64,000 nucleotides of DNA from PALSA-612 sp963711315 (GCA_963711315.1 CAVQDQ010000002.1:496001-560000), one strand, 5' to 3'; positions 34,999 to 43,223 are shown, counted from the stretch's first letter. The notes: a model not told the origin generated them from the letters alone. Made by a program: numbers and translations.

Positions 34999-36264
34999 CG
35001 GCGACTCCGATTCTAGCGTCTGTTGCACGGGCTCCTGCACGACGAACACCGCTTGCGGGCTCGCGTGCGGATAGCGGTCCGTGAGCACGAAGGCGTAGGC
35101 GTAGAACTGCGCGGCGTAGCCGATGGCGTACGCCATCGCGGACTGCAGGCCGTCGGGCATTCGCCCGCGAAGGAGCGCCACGAACCAGCCGAGGATCGAC
35201 GAGACGAGGGCTACGCCCCCGGCGGCGCTCGACACGAGCATGGCCGGAAGCATGAGCGGCAGCCGGAACAGCGTGATCCAGCGGCTCTGCGGCGCGAAGG
35301 GATCGATCCGCACGTCGAGCGGGTAGCTACCGGGCGCGCCGACGAATCCCGGGAACGGGTTGCCCGCGACGTAGAGGAACGAGGTCACGTGCGCGGCATA
35401 GCGCACCCACGCTGAGAGAAACCGCGCCAGAGGCCGCGGCGAGCGGCCGATGGCGAGCACGGAGAACCAGTTTGCCATCGAGGCCAGGAGCGCCAGCACC
35501 GACCACAGCAGCAGCCAGACGATGTGGGGGAACGCGAGCGGCAGCCGCAGCACCACGGTCAGCCGCGAGCGGCGGTAATCGTCCTCGTTGACGAGCCTCG
35601 GCACCCGTTCCGAGACCTCGGGCTGCTCGAGACCGGCGAGATGCGCCTTCGGCCCTGCGTATGGATAGCGGTCTGTGAGCAGGAAAAGGTACCCGCCCGC
35701 CTGCGCTCCGTAGCCGACGCTCCAGGCCGTCGTGTCGCGCAGCCCTCGGGGTGAGCGGCCGCGCGCGAGGGCGGAGAACCAGGTCAAGAACGACGTCGTC
35801 GCCGCGATGCCCGAGCCGCGAAACGCGGCCCATGCGATGGGGCCGCCGAGAAACGCTGCCGAGAGCAGTACGGCAGGCAACGCCAGGAACCCCCTGAAGA
35901 ACGTCTTCCAGCGGTTCTGGCGAACAGGTGGATCGATCTGGAGGTCGATCGGGTACGGCCCGGTCGTGCTGCCCACGAAGAACGGGGGGAACGGGTTGCC
36001 CGCCAGCAGCAGGTACGCCTCGACATGCGTCGCGTAACGCAGGTAGCCGGCGAGGAAGTCGTGCAGCCCCTCTGGCGATTGGCCCTTGATCAGCGTCGCG
36101 AACCAGTTGATGACCGCGATGACGAACGCAACGACGCTCCACAGCCCGAGCCAGAGGAGGTGGGGGATGGAGAGCAAGAGCCGGAAGAAGACCGTCAACC
36201 GCGAACGGTGGAGATCGTCGGTCACCACGAGCCGGATCGGGTGGGTCGGAGCTCCGTTCTCCAC
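34984..36264 (-). CDS. DUF4389 membrane protein with internal duplication
   Basis: 426-residue membrane protein built from two similar halves, each made of two DUF4389-like modules. RSRLTVFFRLLLSIPHLLWL (residues ~20-40) is repeated as RSRLTVVLRLPLAFPHIVWL. RYATHVEAYLLLAGNPFP is repeated as RYAAHVTSFLYVAGNPFP, and LFLLTDRYPYA as AFVLTDRYPHA. Function unknown. GTG 36264 lies 6 bases after TAGGCT, whose TAG is the stop codon of the upstream flippase-like gene. The 3' end runs 15 bases into tRNA-Glu, so gene and tRNA may share a transcript. Confidence 0.82.
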   Translation of the reverse strand: MENGAPTHPIRLVVTDDLHRSRLTVFFRLLLSIPHLLWLGLWSVVAFVIAVINWFATLIKGQSPEGLHDFLAGYLRYATHVEAYLLLAGNPFPPFFVGSTTGPYPIDLQIDPPVRQNRWKTFFRGFLALPAVLLSAAFLGGPIAWAAFRGSGIAATTSFLTWFSALARGRSPRGLRDTTAWSVGYGAQAGGYLFLLTDRYPYAGPKAHLAGLEQPEVSERVPRLVNEDDYRRSRLTVVLRLPLAFPHIVWLLLWSVLALLASMANWFSVLAIGRSPRPLARFLSAWVRYAAHVTSFLYVAGNPFPGFVGAPGSYPLDVRIDPFAPQSRWITLFRLPLMLPAMLVSSAAGGVALVSSILGWFVALLRGRMPDGLQSAMAYAIGYAAQFYAYAFVLTDRYPHASPQAVFVVQEPVQQTLESESPGAFV

Positions 36265-36273
36265 GGCGCGAGC

Positions 36274-37230
36274 CTATCGCCCGTCATTCGCCTGATCGAT
36301 GGCCGCCCTTTCGGGCGCTATCAGCTGCTTCCAGCGAATCGTGCGCGCAATCAGGAGCAAGGCAACGAGCCCGGCGACCACGTTGACGACCGTCGTGGCT
36401 ACGTACATGCCGACGCTGAAGCTCACGAGGGACGCACGGCCGACAGCGGTGTCGCGGAACGCGTACAGGAGGAAACCTTGTTGCGTACCCACGCCGCCTG
36501 GCGTGAACGGCAGCAGCGTCGACAGGCTCTGGACGGCGAGCACGATCATCACGTTGCGCGCCGTCGTCGGCACGTCAAAGGCGTCGAGGAAGAACCACAC
36601 GCCCGCGATTCGGAACACCCACGAGAGGGCCTGCCACGAGACGACCTCGGCGAAGTACCGCCTCGGCTCGTAGAGGATCGCGAAGCCGTGCCGCACCTGG
36701 TCCTTGAAGTCGCGCACGCGCCGTGACCAGATGACGGCGAGGAGGACGATGACCGTCAGCCACACGGCCGTGACGACGAGGAAGGGGCGCGGGTGGTCGA
36801 TCGGCCAGCCCCAGTCCACCGACGGCAGGTCTCCGATCACGTTGAGGGCCGGCAGGACTCCTGCGAAGAGCGCCCAGGCGAGGATGATGGCCGCGACGAC
36901 CATGTCGAAGATCGTCTCCACGAGCAGCGTCGGCGTCAGCGTCGTGTACGTCGTGCCCTGGACTTCGTGTTTCACGAGCACGAGCTTCACGACGTCGCCG
37001 GCCCGTCCGGGCGTGATCGCGTTGACGCCCGCGCCGGCGAAGTAGGCGCCCGTCACATGGCCCAGCGGGACACGGGTCTCCGGGTATGCGGCTGCGATGA
37101 TCGACCGCCACGCGATCGCTCGGGAGAAGAGCCGGGCCAGCTGGAGCCCGCACGCGATTGCCAGCGCGGTCCAATCGACGGCCGCGAGCTCCTCGAAAAA
37201 CGTCCGGATGCCGTCGAGAACCTCACCCAT
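36274..37230 (-). CDS. Flippase-like / lysylphosphatidylglycerol-synthase TM-domain protein
   Basis: 318-residue polytopic membrane protein of the UPF0104/AglD family. The motif AGAGVNAITPGRAGDVVKLVLVK near residue 65 and the C-terminal LLPFTPGGVGTQQGFLLY are the family's two conserved loops. About eight hydrophobic spans. Members move or modify lipids, and the substrate here is unknown. Start ATG is about 10 bases after TATCGT. Nine bases separate it from the DUF4389 gene. Confidence 0.85.
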   Translation of the reverse strand: MGEVLDGIRTFFEELAAVDWTALAIACGLQLARLFSRAIAWRSIIAAAYPETRVPLGHVTGAYFAGAGVNAITPGRAGDVVKLVLVKHEVQGTTYTTLTPTLLVETIFDMVVAAIILAWALFAGVLPALNVIGDLPSVDWGWPIDHPRPFLVVTAVWLTVIVLLAVIWSRRVRDFKDQVRHGFAILYEPRRYFAEVVSWQALSWVFRIAGVWFFLDAFDVPTTARNVMIVLAVQSLSTLLPFTPGGVGTQQGFLLYAFRDTAVGRASLVSFSVGMYVATTVVNVVAGLVALLLIARTIRWKQLIAPERAAIDQANDGR

Positions 37231-37287
37231 GCTGGCGCGAACGATAGGTGTCGAGGCTTGCTGCGAACGTATCTAGACTCTCGCGCC

Positions 37288-37872
37288 ATGAAGGCCGACG
37301 AATACCTCGATCTCCGCCTCGGGGACTTCCTCGACCGGCTCGGCGCGGGCAAGCCGGCTCCGGGCAGCGGCTCGGCATCGGCCCTGACGGTCGCCATCGC
37401 CGCCGGCCTCGTGGCAATGGTCGCGAGGAAGTCGGAGGACTGGGACGAGTCTCCGGGCATCGCCGCCCAGGCGCTGGCGCTGCAGGCGCGGGCCGCGCCG
37501 CTCGCGCTCGCCGACGCGCGGGTCTGGGACGACGCTCTCGAGGCGCTGGCCGCGGCGCGCGAGCACGCCACGCCGTCGAACGGTGAGCTCGAAGCGAAGC
37601 TCGACCTTTCCGCAACCATCCCGCTCCAGATCGCGGAGACGGCTGCCGACACGGCGTCCCTCGCCGCGCTGGCGGCCGAGCTCGGAGAAGGCACGTTCCG
37701 GGCCGACGCCGCCGCAGCCGCCGTGCTGGCGGCTGCCGGTGCGCGGGCGGCCGCCCATCTCGTGGCGGTCAACCTCACGGTCCAGGAGGGTGACGGGCGG
37801 CTTGTTCGCGCCCGCCGGAACGCCGATTCTGCGGCCGATGCAGCCGCGCGAGCTCTCGACTTCGCCGGTTGA
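37288..37872 (+). CDS. Formiminotetrahydrofolate cyclodeaminase
   Basis: 194-residue all-helical cyclodeaminase/cyclohydrolase. The signature LGDFLDRLGAGKPAPGSGSASAL near the N-terminus is diagnostic. Converts 5-formimino-THF to methenyl-THF with ammonia release, completing histidine degradation begun by the hut operon 12 kb away, where the formiminotransferase is a separate gene. ATG lies 8 bases after TAGACT. It sits 10 bases ahead of an ECF sigma factor gene, so they may share a transcript. Confidence 0.88.
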   Translation: MKADEYLDLRLGDFLDRLGAGKPAPGSGSASALTVAIAAGLVAMVARKSEDWDESPGIAAQALALQARAAPLALADARVWDDALEALAAAREHATPSNGELEAKLDLSATIPLQIAETAADTASLAALAAELGEGTFRADAAAAAVLAAAGARAAAHLVAVNLTVQEGDGRLVRARRNADSAADAAARALDFAG

Positions 37873-37882
37873 TGAGTGTTTC

Positions 37883-38419
37883 ATGAGCATCGTGGTTGCG
37901 CTCACGGATGCGGAGCTGGTTCAGCGCTGCCGTGCGGGCGATCTCGACGCCTGGAATCAGCTCGTCGAGCGATTCTCGCGCTACGTGTACGCGATCTGCA
38001 CGCAGGGCTTCCGGCTGTCTCCGGCCGACGCGGAGGACGTCTTCCAGGAGGTATTCACGCGGGTCTACACCCGACTCGACTCCCTGCGCGACGACAGCGC
38101 GCTGCGGCCGTGGATCGCGCAGCTGACGCGCCGCCTGTGCCTGGACTCGATCGCCGCCGCGGGCCGTACCCAGCCGGCGGCCGACGTCGAGCCGGACGAC
38201 CACGAGCGCACACTCGACCAGGTGGAGGAGGCGTTCGTCGTGCGCGAGGCGCTCGCCGAGCTGTCCGAGCCTTGCCAGGAGATGCTCGACCGCTTCTTCT
38301 CCCGCGACGAGAGCTACCGCACGATCTCGGAGGAGCTCGATCTGCCCTCGGGAACGATTGCCAGCCGCATCTCCCGCTGTCTCCGTCAGCTGAGAGTTCA
38401 GCTGGAGGGGAAGAAATGA
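37883..38419 (+). CDS. ECF-type RNA polymerase sigma factor
   Basis: 178 residues. Region 2 is AWNQLVERFSRYVYAIC through DAEDVFQEVFTRVYTRLDSL, with the promoter-melting segment. Region 4 is LSEPCQEMLDRFFSRDESYRTISEELDLPSGTIASRISRCLRQLR, with a helix-turn-helix. No anti-sigma gene with membrane anchor or zinc finger follows; instead a small leader-like protein, a subtilase and a GAF protein follow closely. It may control that cluster. Start ATG 37883 leaves a 10-base gap after the cyclodeaminase. Confidence 0.88.
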   Translation: MSIVVALTDAELVQRCRAGDLDAWNQLVERFSRYVYAICTQGFRLSPADAEDVFQEVFTRVYTRLDSLRDDSALRPWIAQLTRRLCLDSIAAAGRTQPAADVEPDDHERTLDQVEEAFVVREALAELSEPCQEMLDRFFSRDESYRTISEELDLPSGTIASRISRCLRQLRVQLEGKK

Positions 38420-38444
38420 CCGCTCCCGCCGGTCTAGGAGTTAC

Positions 38445-38702
38445 ATGGTGAGCGCGTTTCACGAAGAGCGCATCGGTTTCTTCCTCCGGCTCCTGCGGCC
38501 TGCTCCCAGGGGGTGGGTGCAGGCCGCACAGGAGCTTCCGGCCGCGCGGCAGGCGATGGACGAGATCGTCGCGCGGGCAGAAGCCGACACTGCGTTCCAG
38601 GCGGCGCTGGTCGCCGATCTCGAGACAGCGCTGGCGCAGGAGGGCTATGAGCCTTCCCGCCCGCTGCTCGACGAGCTGCGCAAGCTCTACCCCGGAAGCT
38701 GA
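38445..38702 (+). CDS. Small helical protein with leader-peptide-like (NHLP-type) pattern
   Basis: 85 residues, no cysteines, no membrane span. The middle, ARQAMDEIVARAEADTAFQ, then ALVADLETALAQEGYEP, follows the A-x-A-x-x-D-x-x-F-x-x-x-L-x-x-D-x-x-x-A-L pattern of nitrile-hydratase-like leader peptides. The tail after the G-Y-E-P turn is LLDELRKLYPGS. This is resemblance only; there is no Gly-Gly cleavage site and no obvious modified core. A GGAG ribosome site precedes ATG 38445. It is 25 bases after the sigma gene and 21 before a subtilase. Confidence 0.65.
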   Translation: MVSAFHEERIGFFLRLLRPAPRGWVQAAQELPAARQAMDEIVARAEADTAFQAALVADLETALAQEGYEPSRPLLDELRKLYPGS

Positions 38703-38723
38703 TTTCCTCGTAGCATCCATCCG

Positions 38724-39590
38724 GTGACGGATGACGTAGTCGTCCACGAGGCGGAGCCGCGCAGCGGGGCGCTGCCCGCCTGGAGCCTGCCGAAGGACGC
38801 AGAACACGAGATCGCGCTGCCGACCGAGTGGCCGGAGCGGGTCACGCGGGACTGGGCATGGGGTGGCGCCACCGGCAAGGGCGTGAGCGTGTGCATCCTC
38901 GACTCGGGTGTCGAGAACGGCCATCCGCTCGTCGGCCGGCTCGACGGCGCCGTGGCGGTGTCCGTCGACAAGGACGAGAACGCGATCGTCGAGGAAGATA
39001 CGGCCGGCGACTCGTGCGGCCACGGAACGGCCTGCGCGGGCATCGTGCGCTCGATAGCGCCGGAGTGCGGTCTCTACAGCGTTCGCGTGCTCGGCGCGGG
39101 TTTCACCGGCTCGGGACCAGTGCTGCTCGCCGGCCTGCGCTATGCCGTCGAGCAGGGGTACGACCTGATCAACATGAGCCTGTCGACGACGAAGAAGCAG
39201 TTCGCGACGCTGCTCCACGACATCGCCGACAACGCGTACTTCAGGCGCAGCATGCTCGTTGCCGCAGCGCACAACATGCCGGTCGAGAGCTACCCGTGGA
39301 AGTTCTCGTCCGTGATCTCCGTGGGGAGTCACGAGCAGGCCGACCCGATGGCCTTCTTCTACAACCCCAATCCGCCGGTCGAGTTCTTCGGACGCGGTGT
39401 CGGAGTCGAGGTCGCTTGGCCGGGAGGCTCGAAGATCAAGGCGTCGGGCAACAGCTTCGCGACCCCGCACATTGCCGGCATCTCCGCGCTCATCCTCTCC
39501 AAGCATCCCGAGCTGATTCCCTTCCAGCTCAAGAGCGTTCTCTTCCTGACGGCGACGAACGTGGCGGGCTCGGATGACGCAGGCCGCTGA
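38724..39590 (+). CDS. S8 subtilisin-family serine protease, cytoplasmic
   Basis: 288 residues with an intact triad: D60 (CILDSGVENGH), H100 (CGHGTACAG), S244 (GNSFATPHIAG). No signal peptide and almost no propeptide, unlike secreted subtilases; the catalytic domain starts within 50 residues. That is the architecture of intracellular processing subtilases, including those of peptide-maturation clusters. GTG 38724 lies 7 bases after TAGCAT. Its last 17 bases overlap the GAF gene. Confidence 0.9.
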   Translation: MTDDVVVHEAEPRSGALPAWSLPKDAEHEIALPTEWPERVTRDWAWGGATGKGVSVCILDSGVENGHPLVGRLDGAVAVSVDKDENAIVEEDTAGDSCGHGTACAGIVRSIAPECGLYSVRVLGAGFTGSGPVLLAGLRYAVEQGYDLINMSLSTTKKQFATLLHDIADNAYFRRSMLVAAAHNMPVESYPWKFSSVISVGSHEQADPMAFFYNPNPPVEFFGRGVGVEVAWPGGSKIKASGNSFATPHIAGISALILSKHPELIPFQLKSVLFLTATNVAGSDDAGR

Positions 39591-40224
39591 AGGAGAGCTT
39601 CGCGCGGCTGTGGCGGCGGGCGTGGTCGGCTCGCGCGAGTCGTTCCACGGGCTGCTGACGGGGATCACGGAGGTCGCGCGCGCAATCTTCGGCGCGATGG
39701 CGTCGTCCATCCTCCTGCTCGACGAGGAGACCGACGAGCTCGTGTTCGAGGCTATCGCCGGCTATGGCGCGGACGACCTGGTCGGCATGCGCTTTCCGTC
39801 CGACACGGGGATCGCGGGGTGGGTGCTCTCCACCCGCACGCCGCTGATCCTCGACGACGTCCAGAACGACCCGCGCTTCGCAAAGGACTTCGCTGCCGGG
39901 ACGGGATACGTCCCGCAGGGGCTGATGGCTGTGCCGCTGCTGCACGACGAGCGGACTCTCGGCGTCCTCGAGGTACTCGATAGGCCTGCACAGTCGACGT
40001 TCTCGCTCCAGGAGATGGAGCTGCTCGGCCTGTTCGCCAACCAGGCCGCGATCGCGCTCGATCTGCTCAGCCGGGCGGGCCAGGCCGAGGCCGTGCTCGA
40101 GTCGGGGACTGGCGAGCTGGCAGTCGTGGCGAGGCTCGCGGCTGCTGTCGCCGCGCTCGAGGACGAGCGGCGCGAGGCCGGCCTGCGCCTGCTCGGCGAG
40201 CTCGCCGACACGCTGGGCGAGTAG
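39574..40224 (+). CDS. GAF-domain sensor protein
   Basis: 216 residues. One GAF domain (about residues 25-165) includes ASSILLLDEETDELVFEAI, FPSDTGIAGWVLSTRTPLILDDV and SLQEMELLGLFANQAAIALD. A helical C-terminal tail rich in Glu and Leu follows. No output domain is fused, so it must act through a partner. ATG 39574 lies within the subtilase 3' end, indicating coupled translation. Confidence 0.87.
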   Translation: MTQAAEGELRAAVAAGVVGSRESFHGLLTGITEVARAIFGAMASSILLLDEETDELVFEAIAGYGADDLVGMRFPSDTGIAGWVLSTRTPLILDDVQNDPRFAKDFAAGTGYVPQGLMAVPLLHDERTLGVLEVLDRPAQSTFSLQEMELLGLFANQAAIALDLLSRAGQAEAVLESGTGELAVVARLAAAVAALEDERREAGLRLLGELADTLGE

Positions 40225-40235
40225 GCCCAAGAAAA

Positions 40236-40257
40236 GGGGCCCGGTCGCCCGGGCCCC
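40236..40257 (-). terminator. Strong terminator serving the minus strand
   Basis: GGGGCCCGG and CCGGGCCCC form a 9-bp GC stem with a 4-base loop. On the minus strand it is followed by TTTTC; on the plus strand by AAAA only. It therefore terminates transcription coming from the small peptide gene at 40411, not from the GAF gene. Confidence 0.75.
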
Positions 40258-40279
40258 AAAACCTTCGCTTCGCGAGTTG

Positions 40280-40411
40280 CTACTCAGCTTCCTCAGCCAC
40301 TTGGGCCTCTGCGGCCTCGGCGACTTCCTCGAGGGCGTGAGCCTCGACGTCGTCCTCCTTCGTGGCCGCGACCTCCTGAGCCTCCATAGCCTCCATAGCT
40401 TCTTCCCTCAT
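40280..40411 (-). CDS. 43-residue highly acidic peptide, unknown function
   Basis: Encodes MREEAMEAMEAQEVAATK followed by EDDVEAHALEEV and an AEAAEAQVAEEAE tail. Fourteen Glu and two Asp in 43 residues, one Lys, one Arg, no Cys or aromatic residues. Evidence that it is real: a perfect AGGAGG ribosome site six bases before the ATG (minus strand), a strong minus-strand terminator 23 bases after the stop, and a promoter-like TTGCGA-N17-GAAGAT upstream. I recognise no family. It lies beside the sigma/subtilase/GAF cluster and divergent from the MFS gene. It could be a peptide precursor, a protein tag or a binding partner. Confidence 0.65.
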   Translation of the reverse strand: MREEAMEAMEAQEVAATKEDDVEAHALEEVAEAAEAQVAEEAE

Positions 40412-40458
40412 TCTCTTCCTCCTCTCGCCTCTGGCGTGACCCTGCATCCTCAAGACGG

Positions 40459-40486
40459 GGAGCAGGCACGGAATCTTCCCTGCTCC
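40459..40486. repeat. 8-bp inverted repeat upstream of the acidic peptide gene
   Basis: GGAGCAGG (40459-40466) and CCTGCTCC (40479-40486) with a 12-base loop, in the 40412-40527 divergent region. It overlaps the putative -10 of the peptide gene, so it is either an operator or a 5' leader hairpin. Confidence 0.6.
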
Positions 40487-40527
40487 TCTCCGATTTCGCA
40501 ACTCCCCTGTGAGATGCTGCCGACCGC

Positions 40528-42207
40528 ATGGGCGGTATTGCGGCGCACCTTCGGGAGTCCGGACGCTCCTTTGCGGCCGTCTTCCGGAGCGCGAACCTGC
40601 GCCGGCTGCAGGGTGCGTGGTCGGCCGTCGCCATCGGTCACTGGGGGCTGCTGGTCGCCGTTTCCGTCTACGCCTACGGGCAGGGCGGCGAGAGGGCCGT
40701 CGGCATCATCTTTCTGCTGCGGCTCGTCCCGGCGGGGCTGCTCGCACCGTTCGTCGGCGTGCTCGGGGACCGGTACCGGCGCGAGCTGGTGCTCTTCGGT
40801 TCCGCTCTGCTTCGCTGCGTGCTCGCCGCGGCCGCCGCAGTATGCGTGTGGAGGGACGCTTCCCCAGAGCTCGTCTACGGGCTGGCAATCGTGACATCGA
40901 TCGCCAACGCCCCGTACAAGTCGGCGCAGGCGGCGATCATGCCGACCCTCGCTGCGACGCCAAGCGAGCTGACCGCGACGAATGCCGTGTCCAGCACTGT
41001 CGAGAGCCTCGCATTCTTCCTCGGTCCGGCTGTCGCCGGCCTCCTGCTCGCCGTGACCGGCGTCGACGTCGTCTTCGCAGTCGCGGCGGCGATGTTCGGC
41101 ATTGCGTCGATCGTCCTTCTCCGGATGAATGTCCCGAGGAGCGAGGCGTCGAAGGAAGTCGAGGCGTCGACGATCCTCAGCGAATGCCTGGCGGGCTTCC
41201 GCGTCGTCTTCCGGCACAAGGAACTGCGCGTGCTGATGGGGCTCTTCACCGCACAGACGCTCGTCGCGGGCTTGATGCTCGTCTTTCTCGTCGTCGTCGC
41301 GATCCAGTTGCTCGACATGGGCGATGCAGGCGTCGGGTATCTGAACTCCGCCTTCGGAGTCGGAGCCCTGATTGGTGCGATAGGGGCGCTGGGCTTGACA
41401 GGTGCGCGGCGGCTCAGCCCGGGCTTTCTCCTCGGCTTGCTGCTCTGGGGGCTGCCGCTCGCCGTGCTCGGACTGTGGTCGACGGTCGGCATTGCGCTCG
41501 TGCTGTTCGCGGTGATGGGCGCCGGCAACTCGCTCGTCGACGTCGCCGGCTACACGTTGGTGCAGCGCGCTGTGCCGGACGAGGTGCTGGCTCGGGTGTT
41601 CGGCGTGCTTCAGTTCTTCTTGCTCTCCGCGCTCGGCATCGGGGGCGTGCTCGCACCAGTCCTGAGCGACGTCTTCGGTCTCGAGAACGCGCTCATCGTC
41701 TCGGGGTTGTTCCTGCCCGTGCTCGTGCTCTTGTTCGGCCGCACCGTCGCGAAGATCGACGCGGAGGCCGCCGCCCCGGAGGCGCAGGAGCTGCGGCTAC
41801 TGACCGGCGTGCCCATCCTCGCGCCGCTGCCGGGCACCGCGCTCGAGCACATCGCCGGCCGCCTCGTCCCGCTTCGCATCGAGCCTGGGACGGTCGTCGT
41901 CCGCCAGGGCGACGCCGGTGACCGCTTCTACGTGATCGTCGAGGGGGAGCTCGAGGTGACCGCGGAGGGCAAGCCCGTGTCGTCCCTGGCGCCCGGAGGA
42001 TATTTCGGCGAGATCGCCCTGCTCAAGGACGTGCCGCGCACGGCGACGGTCACCGCCAAGACGCCCGTCGTGCTCTACGCGCTCGAGCGGGAGGACTTCC
42101 TTTCGACCGTGACGGGCCACGCGCCGAGTACGAAGGCGGCCGAGACCGTGATCTCGTCGCGCCTGTCGGGGCTCCAGGCCGCAGTCGGAGGGCCGCTGCC
42201 GTCGTAA
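40528..42207 (+). CDS. MFS transporter fused to a cyclic-nucleotide-binding domain
   Basis: 559 residues. Residues 1-~410 form a major-facilitator domain with about twelve spans (FVGVLGDRYRRELVLFG is the loop 2-3 motif). Residues ~420-540 form a cNMP-binding beta-barrel: LVPLRIEPGTVVVRQGDAGDRFYVIVEG and the phosphate cassette GGYFGEIALLKDVPRTATV. The pairing implies transport gated by a cyclic nucleotide or similar ligand on the cytoplasmic side; substrate unknown. The cassette retains the G-E and R-T-A residues that contact cAMP in CAP-type proteins. Confidence 0.88.
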   Translation: MGGIAAHLRESGRSFAAVFRSANLRRLQGAWSAVAIGHWGLLVAVSVYAYGQGGERAVGIIFLLRLVPAGLLAPFVGVLGDRYRRELVLFGSALLRCVLAAAAAVCVWRDASPELVYGLAIVTSIANAPYKSAQAAIMPTLAATPSELTATNAVSSTVESLAFFLGPAVAGLLLAVTGVDVVFAVAAAMFGIASIVLLRMNVPRSEASKEVEASTILSECLAGFRVVFRHKELRVLMGLFTAQTLVAGLMLVFLVVVAIQLLDMGDAGVGYLNSAFGVGALIGAIGALGLTGARRLSPGFLLGLLLWGLPLAVLGLWSTVGIALVLFAVMGAGNSLVDVAGYTLVQRAVPDEVLARVFGVLQFFLLSALGIGGVLAPVLSDVFGLENALIVSGLFLPVLVLLFGRTVAKIDAEAAAPEAQELRLLTGVPILAPLPGTALEHIAGRLVPLRIEPGTVVVRQGDAGDRFYVIVEGELEVTAEGKPVSSLAPGGYFGEIALLKDVPRTATVTAKTPVVLYALEREDFLSTVTGHAPSTKAAETVISSRLSGLQAAVGGPLPS

Positions 42208-42233
42208 GCGCTCGGGCTAGAATACGCCGCCGT

Positions 42234-42304
42234 TGCGGGGTCGTCTAACGGCAGGACACACGGCTCTGGACCGTGGTATCTAGGTTCGAATCCTAGCCCC
42301 GCAG
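42234..42304 (+). tRNA. tRNA-Gln (anticodon CUG)
   Basis: Acceptor TGCGGGG pairs with CCCCGCA (7 bp), discriminator G. Anticodon stem CACGG/CCGTG encloses CTCTGGA, anticodon CTG. T-arm CTAGG-TTCGAAT-CCTAG is perfect. A TAGAAT -10 element at 42218-42223 places transcription start near 42230. CCA is not encoded. Confidence 0.94.
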
Positions 42305-42310
42305 CCTCCC

Positions 42311-43195
42311 TTAGGTCTCGAGCCGGTAGATGGGCACGAGGCGCGTTTCGGCTTCCGTGTCGATGTGGGCCACGACCTCGACGTACGGCTCGAGCCCGGA
42401 GCCGCGCAGCTTCTCCTTCAGCAGTCCGTCAACCTGGTAGATGCCGGACGAGTTGTTCATCGTGATCTCGATCAGCACCGGCTTCTCCGCGCCGTCCTTG
42501 ATCTCGACCTGGTCGATCGCAGCAGCCGAGAGCGAGTGCATCGAGACCTGGCCGGCGGCGAACGGGATGCGCGAGCGCCCCTTCGCCATGTCGAGCGCGT
42601 CGGCAACACGGAGGATGCCCGCCTCGAGCGTCAGCGGCCGGCCTGATGCGCGGTGGCTCGTGATCTCGTGCAGCACCTCGGAAACCATCACGGTCAGCTC
42701 CGGTTCGTCGTAGCTCGGCTGCAGGAGCTGACGTGCCTTGCGGGCGGCAAGGAAGAGGCTGAAGTCCTCATGGTTGTCGCGGTGCACCGACATGCCCGTG
42801 TCGTGCAGCAGCGCGCCCAGTAGCAGGGCGACCTCGGCGTCGTCGGACTCCAGCCCGTAGTCGTCCACGATCGACGGCTCGACGCCGTGCTTCGTGAGCT
42901 GCCGCAGAAGCTTGAGAGCGATGTTGGCGACGATCTGGATGTGCACCCAGGAGTGGTCGTTGATCTGCAGGCGCGCGATCGCGTTGACGTTGGAGACATG
43001 CCAGAGCGCCTTCAGTTCGGTGTCGGCGTTCACGCGTTCGATGACGGCGCGGAGCTTGCGGTTGCCCCTCGCGGGCACGCGGATCCGCATCTGCGCGACC
43101 GCCTGCGCGGGCGTCATGCGGGCTTCGCGCTCGAGCTCTGCCGCCGGCGGAGCCTCGTCGATGATCAGCTCTTCCGGCTCCTGTTGATCGGGCAC
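42311..43195 (-). CDS. HD-domain protein
   Basis: 294 residues. The HD metal-dependent phosphohydrolase core spans about residues 80-220: HSWVHIQIVANIALKLL, LLLGALLHDTGMSVHRDNHE (the His-Asp pair), VLHEITSH and ILRVADALDMAKG. Such proteins hydrolyse nucleotides or cyclic/alarmone nucleotides; the substrate is not evident. I place the start at GTG 43195, 6 bases after TACGCT; an upstream frame to 43276 reads through the ubiX promoter. Divergent from ubiX with 28 bp between. Confidence 0.83.
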   Translation of the reverse strand: MPDQQEPEELIIDEAPPAAELEREARMTPAQAVAQMRIRVPARGNRKLRAVIERVNADTELKALWHVSNVNAIARLQINDHSWVHIQIVANIALKLLRQLTKHGVEPSIVDDYGLESDDAEVALLLGALLHDTGMSVHRDNHEDFSLFLAARKARQLLQPSYDEPELTVMVSEVLHEITSHRASGRPLTLEAGILRVADALDMAKGRSRIPFAAGQVSMHSLSAAAIDQVEIKDGAEKPVLIEITMNNSSGIYQVDGLLKEKLRGSGLEPYVEVVAHIDTEAETRLVPIYRLET

Positions 43196-43223
43196 GCGCA
43201 CAGCGTACGCGCATAATCCGGGC

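Noticed and set aside
40236..40257. Terminator for the GAF gene on the plus strand
   Set aside because: The plus strand has AAAA after the stem; only the minus strand has a T-run, so it serves the opposite gene.
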